62,309 nt of DNA from assembly GCA_012518795.1 (NCBI GenBank), contig JAAYRL010000031.1:1-62309 (forward strand), given 5' to 3'. Shown one piece after another: positions 52,289 through 61,351 of this stretch (positions are counted from its first letter, which is position 1; the number at the start of each line of letters is the position of its first letter). The position numbers were made by a program, and so were the translations under genes. Origin of the DNA: Clostridiaceae bacterium. Lineage in GTDB: Bacteria; Bacillota; Clostridia; Saccharofermentanales; DTU023. Under the pieces are notes generated by a model. The model was not told where the DNA came from. It searched no databases and saw only the letters and a program-made list of their open reading frames with translations.

Positions 52289-53584
52289 CTAAACTCCTGC
52301 AGCAAAGAAATATTCTTCAATAAACGGATTAACAAAATCCATGACCAAAGCTTCTGATTTAAGCTCCAATTCGTGATTTTTTACTTTATAATACTGTTCA
52401 GGCATATACTGATGCAGTAAACCCAAAGGTATTATTGTATTATCTAAATTATTAAATAATTTATTAATTGCTTCAGTTACGCTCGCATCGCTTAAATAAT
52501 ATCTCACACGGTCCGAATAGCTGTATTTCTTTTTTATTTCTATGTCTTTGGAATCGCCAAAATAGTATTTTTTCCAATTGTCGGGCTTGGAATCCATTAA
52601 ATCAATTAACACTTGTTTAAAATTTGAACATTTTGCCGGACAAATTAATTCTTGTTCGACAGCGGATAATGCAAAAAGACCGGCACGTATCGCAAAAGTT
52701 AAAGCAGGTCCTACTTTTAAAATTCCCACACCATCTTCAACCATTTGTTTAAGAGCCATTTTCGGTTGATAATCCGTAGAGTGCCCTTCTAAAACAATGT
52801 TCTGCATTTTTTTTGCTGTGCTCATCAAAGGTTTTGCAAGCTCTCTGTCATACTCAACAACTCCATGATCACTAAATTCAACCCCGGGTTGAGTTACTAT
52901 TGCAATAACATCAGATAAGCTTTCTTCTAATCCATGTTCTTTAAATACTTCACAATAAGTATTATATGTTTTTATTAAATCTTCCGGATCAGTGACACTG
53001 ATAGATTCTTCTTCCTGAGCTCCACCCGGTATAGGTACTTCACTGCCTATAATAAATACCGGTCTTACTGAATTCGGATTTAATAATTTTCTGGAATCAT
53101 AAGTTTCTTGGCATACTTGCATCAAAGATGCCCCTCTTTCAGCTACTACTCGCGTATCTAAAGGTTCATTAATCGGATCCGATTTTAGTTTCATGCTTGT
53201 ATCTAAGTGGATCTTTGTAAAACCTGCTTCTACAAATTGACGAACTAATTCTCTGGCTTTCAGCATTGCTTCTTCTTCATTAAGATTAGTCCAAGTCAAA
53301 GGTCCCAGATGATCGCCGCCTAAGATAATTAATTCAGAGGGACAATCTATCTCTTTTGCAATATCTGTGACAAATTTCACAAAATCTGCCGGCTTCATAT
53401 TGGTATAGCCACCATATTGATTGACCTGATTTGCGGTTGCTTCAATTACAACTTCCACATTATTAATTTTAGCATAGGTAAGAATTGCTTTAATGGCAAA
53501 ATAGTTAGCTGTACAAAAACTGGGAACTCCTATGGCTTGTCCTCTTTGTTTTGCTGTTATAATTTCGTGCAATTTATTTTTCAT
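52289..53584 (-). CDS. GatZ/KbaZ-family protein (tagatose-bisphosphate aldolase non-catalytic-type subunit)
   Basis: The 431-residue protein has the GatZ/KbaZ features: GVPSFCTANYFAIKA, VVIEATANQVNQYGGY, GGDHLGPLTW, KIHLDTSM and IIGSEVPIPGG. Classically this subunit stabilises the catalytic GatY/KbaY, but no such partner is in the window. Some relatives are reported to act alone as ketose-phosphate epimerases, so it may be a C4-epimerase here; this is inferred. It sits between the binding-protein and lyxose isomerase genes. AGAGGA precedes the start. Confidence 0.86.
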   Translation of the reverse strand: MKNKLHEIITAKQRGQAIGVPSFCTANYFAIKAILTYAKINNVEVVIEATANQVNQYGGYTNMKPADFVKFVTDIAKEIDCPSELIILGGDHLGPLTWTNLNEEEAMLKARELVRQFVEAGFTKIHLDTSMKLKSDPINEPLDTRVVAERGASLMQVCQETYDSRKLLNPNSVRPVFIIGSEVPIPGGAQEEESISVTDPEDLIKTYNTYCEVFKEHGLEESLSDVIAIVTQPGVEFSDHGVVEYDRELAKPLMSTAKKMQNIVLEGHSTDYQPKMALKQMVEDGVGILKVGPALTFAIRAGLFALSAVEQELICPAKCSNFKQVLIDLMDSKPDNWKKYYFGDSKDIEIKKKYSYSDRVRYYLSDASVTEAINKLFNNLDNTIIPLGLLHQYMPEQYYKVKNHELELKSEALVMDFVNPFIEEYFFAAGV

Positions 53585-53617
53585 AAGAATCCTCTATCGT
53601 ATAATTACTTAAAAATA

Positions 53618-53712
53618 AGGAGAGCATTCTTAATCTCCGCGATAAAACCGGAATAAGATATTGCTCTCCTCCTAAAGTACAAACTATTTCATAAATTTAA
53701 TGAAACAGTTTA
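53618..53712 (-). terminator. Two hairpins between the ABC genes and the GatZ-like gene
   Basis: aggagagca at 53618-53626 pairs with tgctctcct at 53662-53670, followed by T-rich sequence on the minus strand. aaactatttcat at 53681-53692 pairs, with one mismatch, with atgaaacagttt. They follow the binding-protein stop and may terminate part of the transcripts. Confidence 0.6.
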
Positions 53713-53722
53713 TAAAATTTCA

Positions 53723-54793
53723 TTATCTGAAATCACTAATATTATCTTGATTTACTACAGAGCTTCCTGTATCAACAATTTTTTCAGTAATTTCTTCACC
53801 AGCCATTACTTTGACTGCCGCACTTACTGCTTGATATCCCATTTCTTTAGGATTTTGGGCAATAACGCAGTATAAATCGCCTTGTTCAACTTGGTCTAAT
53901 GTAACTTGAGATGCATCAAAGCCAACTGCAATTCCATCCCAGGCTTTATTAGCAGCAACAGCGTTACCTACACCAACAGCACCCGGTTCATTGTTGCCGT
54001 ATACTCCTACAACATTTTGAGTGATAAAGTTTTCGGCAGCAGCTTGTGAAGCAGCTACTTCTGAATCACCATATTGAGTTTCTAAAAGATTGAAATTACT
54101 ACCTTCAAAAGCTTCTCTGAATCCGCCTTCACGATCAACAGATGTTTGGGTCGCACTTGAGAAAGCAACAATACCGATATCACCTTCTTCAATACCTTTT
54201 TCTGCTAAACCTTGAAGCATTTGTTCGCCGGCAACTTTACCTGCAGCAAAATTGTCCGTTGCAAATGCGGCAATTGCATCATATTCTGCTCTAGAGTCAG
54301 CATAAAAGATTTTAATACCCGCTTCATCTGCTTGTTTTAATGTATCTACAATTGCATTTGGATCAACTGCTGCAACAATTAATGCATCAGGACCTGCAGC
54401 TATAGCATTATTCAAAATCTCAATTTGCAATGCGGTATCCTTTTTATCCGGAGCCATCCACTGATAATCTACATTAAATTCTTCAGCAGCTTGTTCAGCA
54501 CCGGCATTTACATTGACCCAATGGGCATCCAAGCCGTCCATTGTGACAAGAATAACACTGATCTGTTCATCTGATGTAGCAACTTCAGCTTCAGTTTCTT
54601 CTTCTTTTTCAGCCTCAGTTTTTTCTTCTTTTTCAGCCTCAGTTTTTTCTTCTTCTTTTTTAGCCTCAGTTTTTTCTTCTTCTTTTTTTGTTTCCTTGTC
54701 TTTAGCATCGTCGGCATCTTTAGATTTGCCACAAGCTATTAAGGACACACTCATGACTAAAGCCATAAGCAAAAGTAAAATTTTCTTTTTCAT
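53723..54793 (-). CDS. Ribose-type sugar ABC substrate-binding lipoprotein (rare-sugar locus)
   Basis: The 356-residue lipoprotein has lipobox cysteine C21 (SLIACGK), then about 55 residues of repeated Lys/Glu/Thr/Ala (KTEAEKEE-type), and a Peripla_BP_4 domain from about residue 77. The tether is encoded by a short DNA repeat. It delivers a sugar to the permease and ATPase encoded upstream. Neighbouring genes suggest a rare pentose such as lyxose, or a related ketose. Confidence 0.87.
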   Translation of the reverse strand: MKKKILLLLMALVMSVSLIACGKSKDADDAKDKETKKEEEKTEAKKEEEKTEAEKEEKTEAEKEEETEAEVATSDEQISVILVTMDGLDAHWVNVNAGAEQAAEEFNVDYQWMAPDKKDTALQIEILNNAIAAGPDALIVAAVDPNAIVDTLKQADEAGIKIFYADSRAEYDAIAAFATDNFAAGKVAGEQMLQGLAEKGIEEGDIGIVAFSSATQTSVDREGGFREAFEGSNFNLLETQYGDSEVAASQAAAENFITQNVVGVYGNNEPGAVGVGNAVAANKAWDGIAVGFDASQVTLDQVEQGDLYCVIAQNPKEMGYQAVSAAVKVMAGEEITEKIVDTGSSVVNQDNISDFR

Positions 54794-54814
54794 TTTTACC
54801 TCCTAATAATAAAA

Positions 54815-54840
54815 TGTGTTATATAACACATGTTATAACA
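54815..54840 (-). promoter_or_regulatory. Tandem palindromes before the binding-protein gene
   Basis: tgtgttatataacaca (54815-54830, perfect 16 bp) is followed directly by tgttataaca (54831-54840, perfect 10 bp), in the 72-bp gap between permease and binding-protein genes. They may form an mRNA hairpin or be an operator. Confidence 0.55.
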
Positions 54841-54865
54841 AAATAATTTATAATTTATTTCCCAT

Positions 54866-55852
54866 CTATCCTTTTTTTGATAATGCAGGACCGCGAACAA
54901 TATCCAGTAAAACAGCCAAAATTACTATTATTCCGATGACTATATTTCTCAAAGCTACAGGTGCACCAACAAAATGTAAACCGTTTTGCAAAATTCCCCA
55001 AATAGCTGCTCCCGGCAATACTCCTAACAGGATTCCGGATCCGCCTAAAGTTGAAATGCCCCCGATAACGCATGCCGCAACAGCATACATTTCATAACTG
55101 CCACCGGCATCCATTGTTCCCATTCCGGCAGATGCTAATAACATTAACCCTGTCATTGATGCACAAAACGAACTCACAACATATGTTGATAAAATAATAT
55201 TGTCCGTTTTTACACCGGAAAGCCTTGCAGCATTTATGTTGCTGCCAACCGCATACACATGTCTGCCATATTTGGTTTTGCTTAAAATAAAATAGAAAAC
55301 AGTTAGAAGAATTAAGCCTATCCAAAAAGCATTATATACTTTAAGAATATCGCCATAATAGAAACTGTCTCTAAACCATTGAGCTTCAGTTCCAATAAAA
55401 TCTGTGTTTCTGTTATTATTTACAAGTTGCGCAATTCCTCTCGCTAAAGTCATTGTACCTAATGTACCGATAAATGCAGGTAATTTAAATTTTGCAACCA
55501 AAATTCCATTCAAAACACCCACTAACAACCCCATGGACAAAGCAAGAAGTATTGCTAACAAAGGATTCGTTCCCTTTGTCATCAAAGTACCGGCAGTCAT
55601 ACAAACCATACCGACAACTGAACCGATTGAGAGATCAATATTCCCGGTTAACAACACAAAACCTTGCCCTAAACCAATAATCAAAATAGGTGCTATCTGC
55701 CTGAGTAAATTCTGAACATTTGCAGGTGTTCTAAAATTTGAACTGAGAACACTAAAAATTATAAAAAGTGCAACAAAACCAATAAAAGCCGTCATGACGG
55801 ATCTTGCACCCTTTGTACTCATAAATCTACTTTTTGTTTTTCCTTCGCTCAT
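54866..55852 (-). CDS. Ribose-type sugar ABC permease (rare-sugar locus)
   Basis: This 328-residue RbsC-type permease carries LTGNIDLSIG, PAFIGTLGTMTL, SNINAARLSGVKT and CVIGGISTLGGSG in the usual order, with eight to ten membrane segments. It is encoded 9 bp after the ATPase and before the binding protein. The sugar is inferred from neighbours only. Confidence 0.9.
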   Translation of the reverse strand: MSEGKTKSRFMSTKGARSVMTAFIGFVALFIIFSVLSSNFRTPANVQNLLRQIAPILIIGLGQGFVLLTGNIDLSIGSVVGMVCMTAGTLMTKGTNPLLAILLALSMGLLVGVLNGILVAKFKLPAFIGTLGTMTLARGIAQLVNNNRNTDFIGTEAQWFRDSFYYGDILKVYNAFWIGLILLTVFYFILSKTKYGRHVYAVGSNINAARLSGVKTDNIILSTYVVSSFCASMTGLMLLASAGMGTMDAGGSYEMYAVAACVIGGISTLGGSGILLGVLPGAAIWGILQNGLHFVGAPVALRNIVIGIIVILAVLLDIVRGPALSKKG

Positions 55853-55861
55853 ACTTTTCTC

Positions 55862-57361
55862 CTATTTTTTTATTTCAAAGGCTGTTGCATCGGCCATGAT
55901 TTTGTCTTCTGTAGCTTCATCATGCAAATATTCTCCGGTAACTTTACCATCGCACATCACGATTATTCTATCACTTATACCCATAACTTCAGGCATTTCA
56001 GATGAAACTACCAATACTCCGACACCTTGTTTTTTCAACTCATTAATCAAATTATAAATTTCAACTTTTGATCCAACATCAATACCTCTTGTAGGTTCAT
56101 CAAAGATAATTACCTTCGATTCTCTGGACAACCATTTACCAATAACAATTTTTTGTTGATTTCCACCGGATAGGCTTGAAGCATTATCAGCTTTACTGGC
56201 TAATTTTACATTAAAGTTCTTAATAGCACTATCTACAAGATTTTTTTCTTTATTTTGATTGATAACGCCAAATTTATTCGAAACCAAATCTAAATTCGGT
56301 AACGCCAGATTATCATTAATGCTTAATTCCGTTGCCAGTCCATCTTTTTTTCGATCTTCGGGAATCAAAACTATTCCTTCAGCTATTGCATCGCTGGGTC
56401 CATTTATAGATAGTTTTTTACCTTCCAGATAGATATCGCCGCTTTCAAGATGCTCCACACCAAAAATACAGCGAGTTGTTTCTGTTCTTCCCGCGCCCAT
56501 CAAACCGGCTATTCCCAGAACTTCTCCGGCATAAAGGTCAAAGCTGACATCTTTCACCCTTTTACCATTACTTAAATTTTTCACAGAGAAAATTATGTCT
56601 TGTCTTACTCCGGGATCTCTAGGAAATTGTTCGGTAATTTCTCTACCAACCATGTTCGTAATAATTCTGTCTAAAGTGAAATCAGAAAACTCACCTTCAA
56701 TTACAAATTTTCCATCTCGTAAGATCGTAACTCTATCCGTAATGTGAGCCAACTCTTCAAGTCTGTGTGATATATAAACTACACCGCAACCATTATCTTT
56801 CATGTCTTGGATAATGTTAAAAAGCCGTTCTATTTCTGCAGAAGTAAGTGCCGAAGTAGGTTCGTCCATTATTACGACCTTAGCATCAAAGGAGAGTGCT
56901 TTTGCTATTTCAACCAATTGCTGAACCGATACAGATAAATCTCCAACCAAGATCTCCGGATCAATTTCTAAACCAAGTCTCCCCAGAAACTCTCTGGTTT
57001 TCTGATTCATTTCATTACGATCAATGAGACCCTTGTTGACAATTTCATTCCCTAAAAAGATATTTTCGGCGATTGTAAGATCAGGACACATGTTCAACTC
57101 TTGGTGAATAATTGATATTCCCATTTTTTGAGCTTCTTTAGTATTCAAATCACCAACTTCTTTACCAAATACTTTCACAGTCCCTGAGTCTCTATTTATT
57201 ACTCCACTAAGAATTTTCATTAGCGTTGATTTTCCTGCACCGTTTTCACCTAGCAGTGCCATTACCTCACCCGGCTTTAGATTGAAATCAACATCTTCCA
57301 GTGCTTTTACACCTGAAAAGGCTTTGTTGATCTGCTTCATTTCAACTAAATAATCGCTCAT
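55862..57361 (-). CDS. Ribose-type sugar ABC ATPase, duplicated NBD (rare-sugar locus)
   Basis: The 499-residue RbsA-type ATPase has the first domain with GENGAGKST and MDEPTSALT, and the second with the family-typical degenerate Walker A (GLMGAGRTE), LSGGNQQKI and FDEPTRGID. It is the first gene of a six-gene set ending with XylB, divergent from the GntR regulator. GAGGG precedes the start. Confidence 0.92.
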   Translation of the reverse strand: MSDYLVEMKQINKAFSGVKALEDVDFNLKPGEVMALLGENGAGKSTLMKILSGVINRDSGTVKVFGKEVGDLNTKEAQKMGISIIHQELNMCPDLTIAENIFLGNEIVNKGLIDRNEMNQKTREFLGRLGLEIDPEILVGDLSVSVQQLVEIAKALSFDAKVVIMDEPTSALTSAEIERLFNIIQDMKDNGCGVVYISHRLEELAHITDRVTILRDGKFVIEGEFSDFTLDRIITNMVGREITEQFPRDPGVRQDIIFSVKNLSNGKRVKDVSFDLYAGEVLGIAGLMGAGRTETTRCIFGVEHLESGDIYLEGKKLSINGPSDAIAEGIVLIPEDRKKDGLATELSINDNLALPNLDLVSNKFGVINQNKEKNLVDSAIKNFNVKLASKADNASSLSGGNQQKIVIGKWLSRESKVIIFDEPTRGIDVGSKVEIYNLINELKKQGVGVLVVSSEMPEVMGISDRIIVMCDGKVTGEYLHDEATEDKIMADATAFEIKK

Positions 57362-57723
57362 TCACCCTCCTAAATTCCCAGAATATACCAAAAATAATCT
57401 TTAGACAAGCATAAAAGAAATCTTGAATCATTTCTTTGAGAATTCAATGTGACAAATAGCCTTATCTTCGTTATTATTATTTTATATATTCCGATTTTTT
57501 AACAATAATATCATATCGTGTTGCTAAAAGTATTTCAATAATTCACAACATCAATTTTTGATATTAAGATATAATAATAATATATACTAACATAATATCC
57601 ATAATAATTATATGATTTATTCATTAAATCGCTTGAACCGCTTGAACGCTTGAATTGTTATGCGAGATGCAATTGAGTCAACTTGTGCAAACAGCATAAA
57701 AACTAGCTGCAAAACAACTATTA
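57362..57723. other. Divergent regulatory region between the ABC operon and gntR
   Basis: AT-rich, about 360 bp, without genes. Three copies of cgcttgaa lie at about 57632-57656 and are candidate regulator sites. gaattgagtca-like and cataaaaactag words follow. No clear minus-strand promoter was identified. Confidence 0.4.
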
Positions 57724-57724
57724 T

Positions 57725-57732
57725 GCTATAAT
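57725..57732 (+). promoter_or_regulatory. Extended -10 element for gntR
   Basis: TGCTATAAT, a perfect extended -10, ends at 57732. There is no good -35, which extended -10 promoters tolerate. The leader would be about 80 nt to the ATG at 57818. Confidence 0.55.
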
Positions 57733-57817
57733 AAATACATCATCCCAATTGGTTTTGTATTCTGTTTTATCTAGATATTCTAGCAAATTAATATCACATA
57801 CAAAAAAAGGATTTGTT

Positions 57818-58576
57818 ATGAGCAAAAACATTTTAAGTCATCTGCAAATAAACAGAGATATCCCAATCCCATTATATTATCAATTAAAAACCAATTTCAT
57901 TCAAATGATTAATGACGAAATCTTAAAGGTAGGTGATATGTTGCCTACAGAGAATGAGATTACTGAATACTTAAATATCAGTCGACCTACAGTTAGACAA
58001 GCTTTAACATCACTTGCTGAAGATGGATATTTAATTCGCAACAGAGGAATTGGAACGTTTATTTCGAAACCTAAGTTTACTGATTACTTTTTCAGTAAAC
58101 TAGAAAGTTTTAACGAAGAATTGATTAATCGAGGTAATATTCCTCGAACTGAAGTCAAAAATCTAAGAAAAATTGATGGAATTGATGAAATAAATTCAGC
58201 TTTAAACATCTCTCGAAAAGAGTCTTTACTTCATTTAGAAAGACTGCGTTTTTCTGACGAAACTCCTATTGTATATTTGGATACCTACTTATCTTACAAA
58301 AAATACAAGAATCTCCAAACTGAAGATTTGGTAAACAATTCTCTCTATGATCTCCTTTCCAAAAAATATCATACCGATGTCTATCATGCCAAACGAGAGA
58401 TTGAAGCCGTACCTGCAAGAGCTGACGAAGCAAATTATCTAAATATAGAATTAAATCAGCCGATTTGTTTAGTGAAATCTATCGTTTATACAGAGTCGGA
58501 ATTTCCGGTCGAGTATTCAATCGCTCGCTATCGAGGTGATAAAACAAAATTTTATGTGGAATTATTTCGTGAATAA
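57818..58576 (+). CDS. GntR-family (HutC type) transcriptional regulator
   Basis: The 252-residue regulator has a GntR winged helix (about 10-75; PIPLYYQLKTNF, LPTENEITEYLNISRPTVRQAL, GTFIS) and a UTRA ligand domain (about 90-250). UTRA domains bind sugar phosphates or similar. It is divergent from the sugar ABC operon and faces a second sugar operon at its 3' end, so it likely controls one or both. The start at 57818 (MSKNILSH) has AAAGGA upstream; a longer frame from 57749 has no ribosome site. Confidence 0.9.
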   Translation: MSKNILSHLQINRDIPIPLYYQLKTNFIQMINDEILKVGDMLPTENEITEYLNISRPTVRQALTSLAEDGYLIRNRGIGTFISKPKFTDYFFSKLESFNEELINRGNIPRTEVKNLRKIDGIDEINSALNISRKESLLHLERLRFSDETPIVYLDTYLSYKKYKNLQTEDLVNNSLYDLLSKKYHTDVYHAKREIEAVPARADEANYLNIELNQPICLVKSIVYTESEFPVEYSIARYRGDKTKFYVELFRE

Positions 58577-58599
58577 GACTCGCATGCCATTACCATTAA

Positions 58600-58642
58600 A
58601 AATGATATTCCTCACCAGTGAAAACCGGTGAAAGAAATATCT
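58600..58642. terminator. Weak bidirectional hairpin between gntR and the 2-hydroxyacid dehydrogenase
   Basis: tcaccagt pairs with accggtga (one mismatch), with further imperfect pairing outwards to atat. It lies between convergent genes. Confidence 0.45.
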
Positions 58643-58651
58643 CTAAGAAAT

Positions 58652-59608
58652 TTACATATTAACTATATACTGACAAGGTTTATTTTCTAAAACTGAAATT
58701 AAATTATCAACCGCCATTTGTCCCATTAAGTTGATAGCTTCTATTGTGTGAGCACCGGTATGCGGTGTAACAAATACATTATCCAAGGAAAGAAGCGGTG
58801 ACGATTTTGGTGGTTCTTCTTCAAATGCATCAAGTGCCATTCCTGCTAATGAACCACTTTGCAAAGCTTGATAAGCTGCAACTTCATCAATTAATCCACC
58901 TCTAGACACATTAATTAAAAAAGATCCTTTTTTCATTTTAGAAAAAACATCAGAATCAATCATATGGTATGTGGATTCCGTTAGTGGTACATGTAAACTT
59001 ATAAAATCTGAAATTTTATATAATTCATCATAGTTTTTCAATAGTTCTATGCCGAATTTTTTACAAAAATCTACATCGCCACACGGATCTATCGCTAAAA
59101 CTTCCATTCCAATCCCTTTAGCTATTATTGCTACTCTGCTGCCTATAGCGCCAATCCCAAGAATTCCGAGCGTTTTATTGGCAAGTTCAATTCCGTTGTT
59201 TCTAATCCATTGACCTTCTTTGGTAGTATTGTTCAGTTTAATTAGATTTCTGGCAAGTACAAACATCGATGCGATAGCTAATTCTGCAACTGCTTGTGAA
59301 TTGGAATTCGGTGTATTTGTCACAATAATCCCTCTTTTGGAAGCTGCTTTCAGATCTACGCTGTCGATACCTACACCGTATCTCGATATTACTTTCAATT
59401 TCGGTGCAGAGCGGATTACTTTTTCAGTAATATTATCTAATCCCGCAATATATCCGTCACAATCGCCAATCAAGCTGATTAATTCATCTTCTTTCAATGG
59501 ACGCATCTTTTCATTAAATACAATATTTTCGGAGTACGATAATAGTTTACTTAAAGCAGGACTATTGCTTTGCTTTTGAAATGAAGTTGGTGTAACTAAA
59601 ATTTTCAT
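58652..59608 (-). CDS. D-isomer-specific 2-hydroxyacid dehydrogenase
   Basis: The protein of about 318 residues resembles phosphoglycerate dehydrogenase-type enzymes: RYGVGIDSVDLKAASKRGI, ILGIGAIGSRVAIIAKG (NAD loop), LINVSRGGLIDE (Arg), DAFEEEP (Glu) and VTPHTGAHT (His) form the catalytic set. It reduces 2-oxoacids or oxidises 2-hydroxyacids. The substrate in this operon is unknown. The start at 59608 overlaps the end of the upstream gene (TAA-T-ATG), suggesting translational coupling. A longer frame is open but lacks a ribosome site. Confidence 0.87.
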   Translation of the reverse strand: MKILVTPTSFQKQSNSPALSKLLSYSENIVFNEKMRPLKEDELISLIGDCDGYIAGLDNITEKVIRSAPKLKVISRYGVGIDSVDLKAASKRGIIVTNTPNSNSQAVAELAIASMFVLARNLIKLNNTTKEGQWIRNNGIELANKTLGILGIGAIGSRVAIIAKGIGMEVLAIDPCGDVDFCKKFGIELLKNYDELYKISDFISLHVPLTESTYHMIDSDVFSKMKKGSFLINVSRGGLIDEVAAYQALQSGSLAGMALDAFEEEPPKSSPLLSLDNVFVTPHTGAHTIEAINLMGQMAVDNLISVLENKPCQYIVNM

Positions 59609-59609
59609 A

Positions 59610-60197
59610 TTATTTCCATTTGGGATTATCCATAACTGTAGGAATTCCCTTTTCCTCAACAAGAATTTTTCTATATCCTTTGGTTTCTATTGTTTTATAA
59701 TCATGACCCGCATCTGCTCTATAAGAAAAAAAAGTGACTAAAGGTGAAGAGCCGGTATTAATTGTGCGATGAGCATATCGTGGTGGAACGTAAACTGCTA
59801 CACCCGGTCTTATCGGTAAAAATCTCCAATCACCTTCCGGATTTTCCAATAACATATATCCTTCGCCAGATAATCCGTAATAAGATTCTGCAGTATCAAG
59901 AATTGTGTGGAAATGACCTTTGGTGAAATAATATTCATTACCTATTTTTCCGGGATATGTTATTGATGTTCCCATCCCGATATGTGAATCAGTTTCCGGG
60001 AAACCCATTTCGTAAAACTCATATACAACCGCATCATTTTCTTTTAAAGCTACTTCATATGCAATCTCATCATTATACATACCTTTCATTTGAGATAAAT
60101 ATCTTTTAGTGGAAACTGCAACATTGGAAATTCCTGTTTTTAAATCAAAATCACATGTAAATCCCTTAACGTAATCAAATATGTCTGAATTTTTCAT
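59610..60197 (-). CDS. Cupin-type phosphoglucose isomerase (archaeal-type GPI family)
   Basis: The protein of about 195 residues belongs to the PF06560 cupin family. YYFTKGHFHTILDTAESYYG gives H-x-H and Glu metal ligands, LSGEGYMLLE follows, and PPRYAHRTINTG supplies the last His. Family members isomerise glucose-6-phosphate and fructose-6-phosphate with a divalent metal; a different phospho-sugar is possible here. The start at 60197 (MKNSDIFDY) is preferred over one 12 codons upstream, but ribosome sites are weak for both. It overlaps the dehydrogenase gene. Confidence 0.85.
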   Translation of the reverse strand: MKNSDIFDYVKGFTCDFDLKTGISNVAVSTKRYLSQMKGMYNDEIAYEVALKENDAVVYEFYEMGFPETDSHIGMGTSITYPGKIGNEYYFTKGHFHTILDTAESYYGLSGEGYMLLENPEGDWRFLPIRPGVAVYVPPRYAHRTINTGSSPLVTFFSYRADAGHDYKTIETKGYRKILVEEKGIPTVMDNPKWK

Positions 60198-60272
60198 AAT
60201 TTTTTTACCTACATCTTTACTGTAAAAATACATTGTTTCTATTTTTGCAAAGCAGCAACTTTTACATTGACC

Positions 60273-61253
60273 TTATTTTTGGAATTTTTTTGCTATATTA
60301 TCAAGTTGTTCCAATATTTCACCTTTTATTTCTATTTGAAAAACTTCTGAAATTACTTCCGTCCATCCATAAATAAAATATCTCCATCCATCCTCTACAT
60401 GCAAATTACGAGATTTTTCTTGAGCTAATGCTTGATGCATAAAATCCAGTTCGCCTCGGTAATTAATTTCCCAAATTAAAGAGTTTTCCGGGAAAACTAC
60501 ATGATCCGAAGTCGGTGAACCCGGTCTGTCTTTGCCTAATCCCGTTGCATTTACTACTACGGAATAAGGGCTCAAACTTTTCACCACTGCATCATTTTTT
60601 ATGTTTTCCGGACAGAGATGGTACTCAAACTCTATTCCTCCCGGATCAAGTTTTTGAAATATTTTTTCAATTTCAATTAATCGCGGTTCAGATCTATTTG
60701 TTACTATGATTCTTTGCGGATAATTACCTTCGTTTTCTTCTCTCATGAGAACTGATCCCATAGATATTGCACTACCTCCCGCTCCCATAACACAGAAATC
60801 GCCTTTAAAATCCGACCACCAATTGGGAGGAACAAAATCATCCATTGCATATCCACTGGAAATTGGATCCTTGGCATGACCTCTTAATTCACCATTTAGT
60901 TTCGATATGCTTGAAAGTTCATTAAACATTCGTGCATATGGATCTAAATATTCAAATAAATCTGAACAGGCATCAAATAAATCTAATTTATGTGTAGTTA
61001 CAAGTGCACCTAAAGAATATGGGTCGTGCTTGATAAAATTTACTACATTTCTATAAACCTCAGGAGCTTCATGAATATTAATATCAATTCCTACAATATC
61101 GGAATCCAGATTTAAACATTTTGCCCATTCCGGGAATATTTTCATGATTGATGATTGTCCGGTTGTTACGCCGATAAAATACATTGTTTTCTTTTTTGCA
61201 GCAGGTATGCTGAAGTTTTCTTGATCTATTTTATAAGAAATAATTTGTTCCAT
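60273..61253 (-). CDS. Shikimate dehydrogenase-like oxidoreductase
   Basis: The 326-residue protein has the two-domain AroE layout. Catalytic Lys89 lies in VTTHKLDLF (AroE: VTxPxK), Asp129 is in GHAKDP, a Rossmann loop GAGGSA starts at 157, and NATGLGKDRPGSP precedes a long insert. It is longer and clearly diverged from housekeeping AroE (about 270-290 residues), and it sits in a sugar operon, so it probably oxidises a different polyhydroxylated carbon ring or sugar acid. The reaction is unknown. Confidence 0.78.
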   Translation of the reverse strand: MEQIISYKIDQENFSIPAAKKKTMYFIGVTTGQSSIMKIFPEWAKCLNLDSDIVGIDINIHEAPEVYRNVVNFIKHDPYSLGALVTTHKLDLFDACSDLFEYLDPYARMFNELSSISKLNGELRGHAKDPISSGYAMDDFVPPNWWSDFKGDFCVMGAGGSAISMGSVLMREENEGNYPQRIIVTNRSEPRLIEIEKIFQKLDPGGIEFEYHLCPENIKNDAVVKSLSPYSVVVNATGLGKDRPGSPTSDHVVFPENSLIWEINYRGELDFMHQALAQEKSRNLHVEDGWRYFIYGWTEVISEVFQIEIKGEILEQLDNIAKKFQK

Positions 61254-61351
61254 TTTGCACCTAAAAATCTATTATAAATATAAAAAATATAACTTGCTTG
61301 AATCCGAAAAGTTCTTTGTTTTTCTCTGATTTCATATGAATTCTTTAGACA

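Noticed and set aside
54508-54732. Lys/Leu-rich minus-strand frame within a binding-protein gene
   Set aside because: It is the out-of-frame reading of the Glu/Lys tether of the binding lipoprotein.
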